From CAYSHJ01 sp964589725 (GTDB lineage Bacteria; Planctomycetota; Planctomycetia; Planctomycetales; Planctomycetaceae), in the NCBI GenBank assembly GCA_964589725.1, contig CAZPUJ010000738.1:1-10331 (forward strand): a DNA stretch of 10,331 nt, in the 5' to 3' direction. Position 1 is the stretch's first letter, and each line of letters opens with the position of its first letter. The notes under the pieces were generated by a model, which had not been told where the DNA came from, did not search any database, and worked only from the letters and a program-made list of their open reading frames with translations. Both the position numbers and the translations under genes were made by a program. Positions 1 through 6,868 of this stretch are shown piece by piece.

Positions 1-38
1 CGGTCGATTGGCAGGAAATTGAGCGGAGTATCGGTCAT
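1..38 (-). CDS. Possible N-terminus of a minus-strand gene leaving the window
   Basis: An ATG on the minus strand at 36-38 opens a frame reading MTDTPLNFLPID up to the window edge. It is preceded by a G-rich stretch (GGGGGA, about six bases upstream) that could act as a weak ribosome binding site. It lies in the same orientation as the two genes upstream of it, beyond the repeat cluster. Twelve codons are too few to identify a family, and no function is proposed. It could equally be a chance open frame. Confidence 0.35.
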   Translation of the reverse strand, partial: MTDTPLNFLPID

Positions 39-57
39 GTGAGATCCCCCATTTTTC

Positions 58-86
58 GGCGAGCGGGGCGGCGTCAGCCTCCCGGT
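58..86 (+). repeat. REP-like hairpin repeat, single plus copy
   Basis: This copy shows the family's layout: head GGCGAG, a C-plus-four-G stem arm, one unpaired base, GGC, loop GTCA, GCC, then the closing C-rich arm and a GGT tail. Here the second arm has a T (GCCTCCCG), which gives a G-T wobble in the stem. Confidence 0.8.
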
Positions 87-99
87 TCACTCCGACCCC

Positions 100-200
100 G
101 GCGAGCGGACGGGCGTCGGCCCCCCGGTCAATCCGACACTGACATCGTGCCACGACAGACCCGCTCAAACAACCGGGGGGCTGACGCCACCCCGCTCGCG
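100..200. repeat. Inverted pair of REP-like repeats
   Basis: A diverged plus copy at 100-128 faces a minus copy at 172-200, with a 43-base spacer. The GGCGAG heads are at the outer ends, so the pair can fold into one long hairpin or two small ones. The plus copy has several substitutions in its stem and reads GTCG where other copies have the GTCA loop; the minus copy is close to consensus. Confidence 0.75.
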
Positions 201-210
201 ATCGCGCGTT

Positions 211-232
211 CTGTTGACGCCACCCCACTCGT
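211..232 (-). repeat. Partial REP-like repeat
   Basis: A degraded minus-oriented copy. It keeps TTGACGCCACCCC and a changed head (ACTCGT instead of GCTCGC). The GGT-tail half is missing. It sits just outside the 100-200 pair and mirrors the plus copy at 58-86, so the four copies form a nested inverted arrangement. Confidence 0.55.
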
Positions 233-340
233 CGAGTTTCACGCATGGGGCGCGATTCCGTTGCATCCGTCGTTCGCGATTCACCGGCCAGCTCACACTG
301 GCCGCTCGCCAACAGACACGACCGAATCCCACACGACCCC

Positions 341-359
341 GGCGAGCGGGGCGGCGTCC
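341..359 (+). repeat. Truncated REP-like repeat
   Basis: The head and first stem arm are intact through GGCGTC, then the sequence diverges to CAATTC. The second arm is lost, so this copy cannot form the hairpin. It lies just upstream of a full plus copy at 371. Confidence 0.65.
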
Positions 360-370
360 AATTCGAAACC

Positions 371-464
371 GGCGAGCGGGGCGGCGTCAGCCCCCCGGTC
401 TCATTGAATCGCGCGTTCGTCCCGGTTCCAAGCCAACCGGGGGGCTGACGCCACCCCGCTCGCC
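371..464. repeat. Inverted pair of REP-like repeats at the end of a gene
   Basis: A plus copy at 371-399 and a minus copy at 436-464 are separated by 36 bases, heads outward. Both are close to consensus. The pair overlaps the last codons of the minus-strand gene at 387-971. The copy at 436-464 is translated as GERGGVSPPV. The copy at 371-399 contributes the final codons and the TGA stop, which lies in its hairpin loop. Confidence 0.85.
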
Positions 465-971
465 ATCCTGCGCGCTGGTGGGGTTCGCGGAGGGGTCGGG
501 GCATTCTCGTTTCAGCGGATAAATCACGATTGGCTTGTTGCGATCGGAGCTCAGACTCGAGTCGAGGCAGGTTCCATCCGCAGTGAAGATCGGCCCAATG
601 CTCACGATTCCGCGTTGTGATGACTCAACTTCGACGGGTGCTGAACAGGCTCCGCTCACATCGATCTTGCCAGTGCAGATTTTCGCTGCACTATCGCGCC
701 GCATGAAAAGGAACGCCTCTTGAGGCTTGCTCGCAGCTCCATCCGTCACACGCGCCATGGAACTCAGATTCTGCTCGTTGGAATCGATCCAGCAGAATGG
801 GTTTGGCTCGCGTGATGAAACGCGCCCCGCAAATCTGCGTTTTCCATCGAGCGTCAGCAGTTCGAGATCCTGAAATTCTCCGGGCATGAGGGGACACACG
901 CCTAAATCCGTGACGACACCTATCGGCAGTCGATCGTCCCCGGCGACTTTGATGTAGACGAGTGACGGCAA
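387..971 (-). CDS. Uncharacterised cysteine-containing protein, downstream of and in frame with the kinase
   Basis: I do not recognise this protein. The frame has 194 codons with mixed, non-repetitive composition up to about residue 168 and codon use like the neighbouring kinase, so it is probably a real gene. It has six cysteines (residues 26, 60, 99, 109, 135, 157) and no signal peptide or membrane segment in this reading. The first usable start is TTG at 971, three codons after the kinase TAA and in the same frame; an ATG occurs at residue 29 (885-887). Neither has a clear ribosome binding site, so translation may depend on coupling to the kinase, on read-through, or the frame may be a severed C-terminal part of the kinase. 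Residues 170-179 (GERGGVSPPV) come from one REP-like repeat, and the final RPGG plus stop come from a second. The native C-terminus has therefore probably been replaced. The start is uncertain. Confidence 0.6.
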   Translation of the reverse strand: MPSLVYIKVAGDDRLPIGVVTDLGVCPLMPGEFQDLELLTLDGKRRFAGRVSSREPNPFCWIDSNEQNLSSMARVTDGAASKPQEAFLFMRRDSAAKICTGKIDVSGACSAPVEVESSQRGIVSIGPIFTADGTCLDSSLSSDRNKPIVIYPLKRECPDPSANPTSAQDGERGGVSPPVGLEPGRTRDSMRPGG

Positions 972-977
972 GAGCTT

Positions 978-3900
978 TTATTCAAGCCGCTTTTCGAGGC
1001 GTTCGGGAACCGTGAGAAGTTCGTTGGCGGGGTACACTCTCAGCCAATCGAATTCTCCGGACCCGGTGCCTGTTTGGCGAAACATCAGAGAGGGTTGCGC
1101 GTTCGGTAACAGGTCTCCGTTCAACCGCACGGGTTGGCAAACGGCAACGTCATTGACGTAAATTTCCAGTAACCGGCCGCGCAGAACGAGGAGCAACTCG
1201 TTCCACTCGCTTCCTTTCTTGATCGCTGAGTGCTCGATAGTCAGAGGTTCCGGGGTGCCAATCGACTCGCGGTAGCCGCGTCCGAGCAGTAGCTTTCCTT
1301 CTCCAGAAACTCCCACACGGAAGCTGCGCGTAATCGTCTGATTTTCGAGTGAGATTGACCAGTAGTTGGTCGCATTGCCAGATGACCGTCCACGAACCAG
1401 AATCGCCACATCTCCGCGTGCGACAGACTTGTTGTTCCATCGCCCGGCGCTTCCGTTGATGAAATACTTCCCGTCCCGGTAGCCTGAATCCGCGTGTCCT
1501 TTGACACCTTTGTAGGTTCCGAACCCATTCTTGGGATTGTCGAATTCGTCGAGATACAGTGGTTTCAAGTCCGACAGATCTGGTGCCGGAATCTTTCCGG
1601 TTCGCAACTCCTCTTCGGGCCAAGTCTCCGAAGGAGCGCGTGGAGTCGCAGCGCCAACTTGGCGGTCAGTTTGCACGGGTGACTGTGCGTTCCCCGGCAA
1701 AGGAATGGAACGTGGCGCGCTTTCGGCCGTCGTCTTGGCCGGCACCTCGCCCTTTTCCAGACGTTCCTTCGGGGTCGGTAAACCTTCAGCCGACCAAACC
1801 GTGACGCGTTCGAACTGCGCTTCGGCCTCCTTTCCGGAATGGAACGAGAGTTTCACCGTCACCGGTGTGAAATCTGCGGGCATCGTGACTGGATCGCAGA
1901 CAGCCACCCCGTTGATATAGATCTCTACCTGGCGCCCTCGAACCACGGCAAGCAGCTTGTTCAACTCGTTCCCCTTGTTGATGGCGCCATGCGCAAAAAC
2001 CGACGTGTACGGGCCATGATAGCCGTCCCAGCCCGGCCAGATTTCCAGCGTTCCGTCCGTCTGGACACACAGGCTGATCCCGACCATTTTTTCTGCGTTA
2101 AGCAAATGGAGTCCCCACTTTCGCGCAGACGCATCAGCACGGGCAGCGACTTCACAAGCGAACTCGTTGAGATCCTTGATCGGCGTGTCAAAAAGATAAC
2201 CCCGGTAGACGCGTGGACCGAGAATGCGGATGGAGTACTTGCCCTTTTGATAGCCATATTCTCTCACCGGATTCTCTTTCTTTCCCTGCGGCCATCCGCT
2301 CTTCGGATCATCAAACTGGTCGTTGAACAGCACCTTCGCGTGCTCCAGGTTGGGAGCGGGGATGCGCCCTTCGCTCAATGCAGCGGCGGGCCAACGGATC
2401 AGAGGCTTTGGGTAGGACGGGCCTACGGACGGGATGACGCCCGTTCGCTGTATTTCGGCATACCACTGCGGATCGGGAGCGCCGACCACGCGCACGTTGT
2501 CGAACTTGCCGTGGGAATAGCCAAGCTTGAGGCAAGTCATCCGGCCGGTCTGCAGGAATTCAGGGGCGATTGTGCCTGAGCTAAGAACCTCGCCATTGAA
2601 GGCAAGCGAAACTTTGCCTCCCTCGGCAACGGCGTTCACACGATACGTCTTCGTTGGATCGAGCGGCCCGACGCGAGTGAATCCAAGCTTCTGGCCATCG
2701 GGTCGATTGACGCTCCCGGTTTTTGGCGCGTAATAAAAGCCGACGTGTTCTTCGCCAACGCTAAATCCCGCCACGCAGACCCAATAGCCTTCGCGCCATT
2801 GGACCAGATCGGAGAAAAAAACCGCACTGAGATCATGTTTTCCTTGCGCGTCGTAGTGAATCTCCCGACGGGGGCCTGCAAAAAACGCCCGGTGGTACAG
2901 TCGGGTATCGGAAGCGTTTTTCGAGGCGAGTTTTTTGCTCACCAGCCAGCCATCCTCGACAGCCCATTCGGATTGAGGTTCACGCACGATCCAGTCGTCA
3001 AGCTGCCTTGGATCCGAGAAATCGTAGATGAATTCGACCAGACCGCTGGATTGAACCGTCACCTTCGCTTTGAATGCCTTCTGAAGCGTGGCCTGCATTT
3101 CCTTGACCGCCGCGCTGCTTAACGCGACGGTGGTTAACGTTGCCGATGGGACAGCATCCAGGGACATGAACTCGATGTCCTTGAACTGCGTCGTGCCCCG
3201 ACGGACATTGAATCCGGCAAGCCCCGTGACGGCAGGATGAGGCGTGGTAGCCTCTGCGACCAGCTTTCCGTTGACATAGCACCGAAGCTGGTTGCCTTTC
3301 GCACTGAACGCCAGTTCGAACTCACCGTCGGTAGGAGCCACTCTATTTCGCTCGATCAGATTCTCTCCGTCGCTTATGCCAACGTCCCCCTTATCGTTAA
3401 CCCATGAAAGGCATGTCAACTTTTCGTCGGGGGATCGCAATGACAGCTTCATGGCACGGCTGCCGGAGATGCGCTTCACTTTGGCCCGAATGATTGCATC
3501 CTGCCCACGGAAAGCGGGGACGAGAATGTCGTTATCCGCCACAGACGTTACCTCGATCGCTCCATCGACGATCCGCGCGCCGGGATTTCCCTTCACGGCG
3601 GCAGCGAGGTCCGTCAGCTTCATCCAGTGCTCCGTTGCGATTGCGTCGTAGTCGTTCTTCTTAGAAGCAATGGAACCTGGTCCTTTTTCGGTCGCTGTTT
3701 CGATTCCCGCGCCCCACACCTTCACCGTCTTATCAAAGCTTGCCGACGCCAGCCGTTTCCCGTCCGGACTAAACGCCACGCTCTCGACCTGGCCGGTGTG
3801 CCCTTTCAACGTGAGCGTCTCCTGACCGCTCGTGGCGTCCCACACCTTCACCGTCTGATCCTCGCTGGCCGACGCCAGCCGTTTCCCGTCTGGGCTAAAC

Positions 3901-6650
3901 GCCACACCAAAGACCCGGCGGGTGTGCCCTTTCAACGTGAGCGTCTCCTGGCCGCTCGTGGCGTCCCACACCTTCAGCGTCCAATCGTCGCTTGCCGACG
4001 CCAGCCGTTTCCCGTCCGCCCTAAACGCCACGCTCTTGACCCAGTCGGTGTGCCCTTTCAACGTGAGCGTCTCCTGGCCGGTCATGGCGTCCCACACCTT
4101 CACCGTGTTATCCCTGCCAGCCGACGCGAGCCGTTTCCCGTCCGCGCTAAACGCCAGGCTCGTGACCCTGTCGGTGTGCCCTTTCAACGTGAGCGTCTCC
4201 TGACCGCTCGTGGCGTCCCACACCTTCACCGTCCCATCGTTGCTGGACGACGCCAACCGTTTCCCGTCCGCGCTAAACGCCACGCTCGTGACCATGTTGG
4301 TGTGCCCTTGCAACGTGAGTGTCTCCTGACCGCTCATGGTGTCCCAAACCATCACCGTCCGATCGTGGCTGGCCGACGCCAGCCGTTTCCCGTCCGGGCT
4401 AAACGCCACGCTCGTGACCGGTTTGGTGTGCCCTTTCAACGTGAGCATCTCCTGACCGCTCGCGGCGTCCCACACCTTCGCCGCCTGATCCCAGCCTGCC
4501 GACGCCAGCCGTTTCCCGTCCGGGCTAAACGCCACGCTAATGACCCTGTCGGTGTGTCCGGTGAGAGTGAACAACTCATGGAAATCCGCCGGATCCCAGT
4601 CGGGGTCAGGTTTTGGTCGTAGGCGATGACGACCGACTTCCTGCTTCCCCAACCGGCTCACGATCTCAGACTTCACGAGTTCCACAGTGACCGCCGGGTT
4701 GTCGCCCTTCTTGAGCGTGAACTTGTCGGTGTAGAACTCGGCGTTGCCGGACTTGATGTGCAGGGTGTGGTCGCCGGGTTTGACTTTGTATTCGTGAGCG
4801 CCGTCGTTGACTTTGATCGTCTCATTTTGGAACGTGACTTCGACGTCGTCGGCGTGGACTTCGATTTTGACGAGGGCATCGCCGCTTCGGAACCAGATCG
4901 TGACTCCCAGCAAGAACGTAAAGCCGAGGCAGAGGCAGACGACTTGTGTTGGGAACGGGAGTTTGATCCAGCGCGAGTACCAAGACTTGGCGGAGATGAG
5001 GACGGTGGTCTTGAAGGACGGTGATTTCTTGCCGCGCTGTCGTTTGGGACCAGGAGTGGCATTTGGCGAGTCGGTGGCAGAGTCGGTGAAGATCGGGGAC
5101 AAAACATCGTCTCCGCGCACAGTTTCCAGGCGAGCGGGGGGCGTCAGCCCCCCGACGGGTGAAGCACCGGGAAACATCGGGTCAATCACGTCGTTCGGAT
5201 TGACCGGGGGGCTGACGCCCCCCGTTCGCCTGGGCTCGTCGTGCGCTGGCCTGGAGTCGTCGGACGTTCGCCGGTATTCGGCCAGCGCGTCCGCAAACTC
5301 GCCCATTGTGCGGTAGCGGTCGGCCTGTTGTTTGGCGATGGCTTTGAGGACGATCGCTTCCAAACGCGGGTCGAGGTCGGGGCGATATTTTGTCGGTGGG
5401 TCGGGAGGCGCGGTGAGGATTTTGGCGAAGAGGGCCGTCACTGGCGCGTCGGGCGGGACGTCGAACGGAAGATGTCCCGTCAGCAGTTCGTAGAGGATCA
5501 CGCCCAAGCTGTAGACATCACTGTGCGGACCAATTTGATCAAGAGCGCCGTTGAGCTGTTCCAACGGCATGTACGCGGGCGTGCCGATGATCATGCCGGT
5601 TTGGGTCAGGTGTTGGTCATTCGCTCCCACTCGGCGGGCGAGGCCGAAATCGGTGACCTTCGGCTTGCCGTCGGAGGTCAGCATGATGTTCGCGGGCTTC
5701 AGGTCGCGGTGGATGATGTTCTGCTTGTGAGCCGCACCGACCGCGATCGCGATTTGACGCACCAGTTGAATCGCCAGCTTGTCGGTCAAGCTCTTCGATC
5801 CCACGAGCTTCGTCAGCGGCCGACCGTCGATGTACTCCATCGTCAGAAAGTGCCGGCCGTCGATCTGGCCCACATCGAACAGTTGGCAGATGTTCGCGTG
5901 CGAGAGTTTCGCAGCCGTCTTGGCCTCGCGCTCGAAGCGTTGGAGAATCTCGGCACTGGTCTGCGAGTTGAAGTGCGGCACCTTCAGCGCGACTTGGCGA
6001 TCGAGTTGCGAGTCTTCGGCGAGATACACGGTCCCCATGCCACCGCCGCCGAGCTTTTTCAGGATGCGATAGCGACCGAAGTGTTCGGGGAGGTCGAGGT
6101 CGCTGAGAACCGGAGGGCTGACGCCGCCTCGCTCGCCGGCTTGTGTTGGGGCGAGATTGGGATGCGAGGACGCGTGTTGGCTCAGCACCTTGGACGTGTC
6201 GTGTTGGCTTGGTTCGTCAGGCGCGGCTTGACGCCGCATGGATTCGCGAGTCTGCGACTGTCGAATGAGTTGTTGCAGAGCGGCCGTTTGCCGCGGAAAT
6301 CGCCGAGTGAAGTCGCCGAACCGAGGCTGCTCACCGTATTGCTGGCGAACCTCCCATTCAGCCAAGAGCAACTCCGGCGTGACCGTGTCGGCCGTGCCGA
6401 GTTCCGGGAACCGCGCGAGGTATTGTTCAACTTCGGTGTTGTGGCCCGACTGCCAACGTCGTTCGAGGTCGATCTTCACCAGCATGACAAGTGCTCGGCC
6501 ACGCGCCTCTGGCGGCCAACCGGTCAGCTCCATCACGAACGTGTCGATCTTCCCCGCATCCCAGCCCCGATCAAACTTCAACAAGAGGGCCGCGATCAAA
6601 TCCGCGTCAGACTCCGCAACGGAGACTGCCAACTTTCGTGAATCAGACAT
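978..6650 (-). CDS. Giant transmembrane Ser/Thr kinase with WD40 propeller and four jelly-roll domains
   Basis: This 1890-residue protein is a Hanks-type Ser/Thr kinase with a sensor-like exterior. I chose the ATG at 6648-6650 because GAGG lies five bases upstream; the open frame continues 102 codons further but only through repeat DNA. Order: helical N-terminal module (about 1-135, with the YLARFPEL motif typical of planctomycete kinases); kinase about 191-461, with Gly-rich GGGGMGTVY at 201-209, ATP lysine K223, HRD catalytic D316, N321 and DFG D334; linker; one membrane segment 567-586; PEGA-like domain 592-659; seven WD40 repeats 692-985; four jelly-roll (LamG/DUF1080-like) domains at about 1008-1165, 1205-1390, 1439-1620 and 1696-1874. 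The kinase should face the cytoplasm and the rest the periplasmic side. The activation-segment APE motif reads PLE (362-364), which is unusual. REP-like repeats are translated at residues 172-181 and 476-500. The coiled-coil gene lies upstream in the same direction. Domain calls are secure; the ligand is unknown. Confidence 0.95.
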   Translation of the reverse strand: MSDSRKLAVSVAESDADLIAALLLKFDRGWDAGKIDTFVMELTGWPPEARGRALVMLVKIDLERRWQSGHNTEVEQYLARFPELGTADTVTPELLLAEWEVRQQYGEQPRFGDFTRRFPRQTAALQQLIRQSQTRESMRRQAAPDEPSQHDTSKVLSQHASSHPNLAPTQAGERGGVSPPVLSDLDLPEHFGRYRILKKLGGGGMGTVYLAEDSQLDRQVALKVPHFNSQTSAEILQRFEREAKTAAKLSHANICQLFDVGQIDGRHFLTMEYIDGRPLTKLVGSKSLTDKLAIQLVRQIAIAVGAAHKQNIIHRDLKPANIMLTSDGKPKVTDFGLARRVGANDQHLTQTGMIIGTPAYMPLEQLNGALDQIGPHSDVYSLGVILYELLTGHLPFDVPPDAPVTALFAKILTAPPDPPTKYRPDLDPRLEAIVLKAIAKQQADRYRTMGEFADALAEYRRTSDDSRPAHDEPRRTGGVSPPVNPNDVIDPMFPGASPVGGLTPPARLETVRGDDVLSPIFTDSATDSPNATPGPKRQRGKKSPSFKTTVLISAKSWYSRWIKLPFPTQVVCLCLGFTFLLGVTIWFRSGDALVKIEVHADDVEVTFQNETIKVNDGAHEYKVKPGDHTLHIKSGNAEFYTDKFTLKKGDNPAVTVELVKSEIVSRLGKQEVGRHRLRPKPDPDWDPADFHELFTLTGHTDRVISVAFSPDGKRLASAGWDQAAKVWDAASGQEMLTLKGHTKPVTSVAFSPDGKRLASASHDRTVMVWDTMSGQETLTLQGHTNMVTSVAFSADGKRLASSSNDGTVKVWDATSGQETLTLKGHTDRVTSLAFSADGKRLASAGRDNTVKVWDAMTGQETLTLKGHTDWVKSVAFRADGKRLASASDDWTLKVWDATSGQETLTLKGHTRRVFGVAFSPDGKRLASASEDQTVKVWDATSGQETLTLKGHTGQVESVAFSPDGKRLASASFDKTVKVWGAGIETATEKGPGSIASKKNDYDAIATEHWMKLTDLAAAVKGNPGARIVDGAIEVTSVADNDILVPAFRGQDAIIRAKVKRISGSRAMKLSLRSPDEKLTCLSWVNDKGDVGISDGENLIERNRVAPTDGEFELAFSAKGNQLRCYVNGKLVAEATTPHPAVTGLAGFNVRRGTTQFKDIEFMSLDAVPSATLTTVALSSAAVKEMQATLQKAFKAKVTVQSSGLVEFIYDFSDPRQLDDWIVREPQSEWAVEDGWLVSKKLASKNASDTRLYHRAFFAGPRREIHYDAQGKHDLSAVFFSDLVQWREGYWVCVAGFSVGEEHVGFYYAPKTGSVNRPDGQKLGFTRVGPLDPTKTYRVNAVAEGGKVSLAFNGEVLSSGTIAPEFLQTGRMTCLKLGYSHGKFDNVRVVGAPDPQWYAEIQRTGVIPSVGPSYPKPLIRWPAAALSEGRIPAPNLEHAKVLFNDQFDDPKSGWPQGKKENPVREYGYQKGKYSIRILGPRVYRGYLFDTPIKDLNEFACEVAARADASARKWGLHLLNAEKMVGISLCVQTDGTLEIWPGWDGYHGPYTSVFAHGAINKGNELNKLLAVVRGRQVEIYINGVAVCDPVTMPADFTPVTVKLSFHSGKEAEAQFERVTVWSAEGLPTPKERLEKGEVPAKTTAESAPRSIPLPGNAQSPVQTDRQVGAATPRAPSETWPEEELRTGKIPAPDLSDLKPLYLDEFDNPKNGFGTYKGVKGHADSGYRDGKYFINGSAGRWNNKSVARGDVAILVRGRSSGNATNYWSISLENQTITRSFRVGVSGEGKLLLGRGYRESIGTPEPLTIEHSAIKKGSEWNELLLVLRGRLLEIYVNDVAVCQPVRLNGDLLPNAQPSLMFRQTGTGSGEFDWLRVYPANELLTVPERLEKRLE
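3696..4577 (-). repeat. Seven tandem 126-bp WD40 repeats
   Basis: Seven uninterrupted units of exactly 42 codons encode a complete seven-bladed propeller (kinase residues 692-985). Each unit has the pattern E-T-L-T-L-K-G-H-T, then V-x-S-V-A-F-S-P-D-G-K-R-L-A-S, then x-D-x-T-V-K-V-W-D. The DNA is nearly identical between units, for example the shared GTGTGCCCTTTCAACGTGAG on the plus strand, which points to recent duplication or gene conversion. Differences cluster in codons 10, 11, 13, 29 and 31. The first and last units are the most diverged at their outer edges, as expected when internal units exchange sequence. Confidence 0.95.
5129..5230. repeat. Inverted pair of REP-like repeats inside the kinase gene
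   Basis: The pair lies in the linker between the kinase domain and the membrane segment. Both copies (5129-5154 and 5203-5230) lack the single unpaired base found in other copies. Each therefore forms a perfect 8-bp stem, CGGGGGGC with GCCCCCCG, around a GTCA/TGAC loop. They are read in frame on the minus strand as TGGVSPPV and VGGLTPPA, with a 48-base spacer between them. Heads point outward as in the other pairs. Confidence 0.85.
6109..6137 (-). repeat. Single REP-like repeat inside the kinase gene
   Basis: This solitary copy is translated in frame as GERGGVSPPV (kinase residues 172-181), between the N-terminal module and the kinase domain. It has small stem changes (CGGAGGGC with GCCGCCTCG). 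The location is a domain boundary, where an insertion would be tolerated. Confidence 0.8.
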
Positions 6651-6655
6651 GGTCG

Positions 6656-6659
6656 CCTC
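6656..6659 (-). promoter_or_regulatory. Shine-Dalgarno site that fixes the kinase start
   Basis: On the minus strand GAGG is followed by CGACC and then the ATG at 6650, giving a standard five-base spacing. No comparable site precedes the earlier possible starts in the same open frame, which would also translate two REP-like repeats. Confidence 0.7.
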
Positions 6660-6698
6660 GCGGTGTTCTGCCTCGCACGGCCATCCGTGAAACATTCT

Positions 6699-6770
6699 GG
6701 CGAGCGGGGTGGCGTCAGCCCCCCGGTGCATTCGCCGCAGGATCGGAGGGCTGACGCCACCCCGCTCGCC
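6699..6770. repeat. Inverted pair of REP-like repeats between two co-directional genes
   Basis: A plus copy at 6699-6727 and a minus copy at 6742-6770 are separated by only 14 bases, so the RNA could form a near 29-bp stem. The pair fills the gap between the coiled-coil gene and the kinase, which are probably co-transcribed. In other bacteria REP pairs in this position can stabilise upstream mRNA or lower expression of the downstream gene; that role is inferred here. Confidence 0.85.
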
Positions 6771-6868
6771 TGTCTGATCCATGGCCGTGCCAGGTCGAGT
6801 CAACGGCCATTTTGGGGCGATCGGAGTTGATTGAGCAAGCACAGTGGCACGAATATCACAGCGACGAG

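Larger units (their letters stand above)
39..386. other. Gene-free region built largely from REP-like repeats
   Basis: No convincing gene lies here. The plus-strand open frames run through the repeats and have the low-complexity Arg/Pro/Gly/Ala composition expected of translated repeat DNA. Six complete or partial copies of one GC-rich hairpin repeat, described separately, lie in or partly in this stretch, with unrelated spacers between them. The region separates the end of the 387-971 gene from the possible start at 38, so the hairpins could affect mRNA ends or read-through, but no classical terminator with a T tract is visible. Confidence 0.7.

Noticed and set aside
58..464. CRISPR array
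   Set aside because: Copies alternate in orientation, spacers vary from about 10 to 100 bases, several copies are truncated, and no cas gene is present.
39..522. Plus-strand open frames at the left end
   Set aside because: They consist mostly of translated repeat DNA and low-complexity Arg/Pro/Gly sequence, have no ribosome binding site, and partly oppose the 387-971 gene.
3696..4577. Diversity-generating retroelement target
   Set aside because: Variable codons include TGG, TTT, GAG and GGG, which do not fit adenine-only mutagenesis of one template, and no reverse transcriptase or template repeat is in the window.
3627..4622. Long plus-strand open frame of 331 codons with a repeated motif
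   Set aside because: It is the antisense of the WD40 array. Its repeated peptide simply reflects the 126-bp period, a multiple of three, which keeps the opposite frame open.
5241..6641. Plus-strand open frame of 466 codons
   Set aside because: It is antisense to the kinase domain, has no recognisable family, and arises from GC-rich codon bias; the minus strand carries all the kinase motifs.
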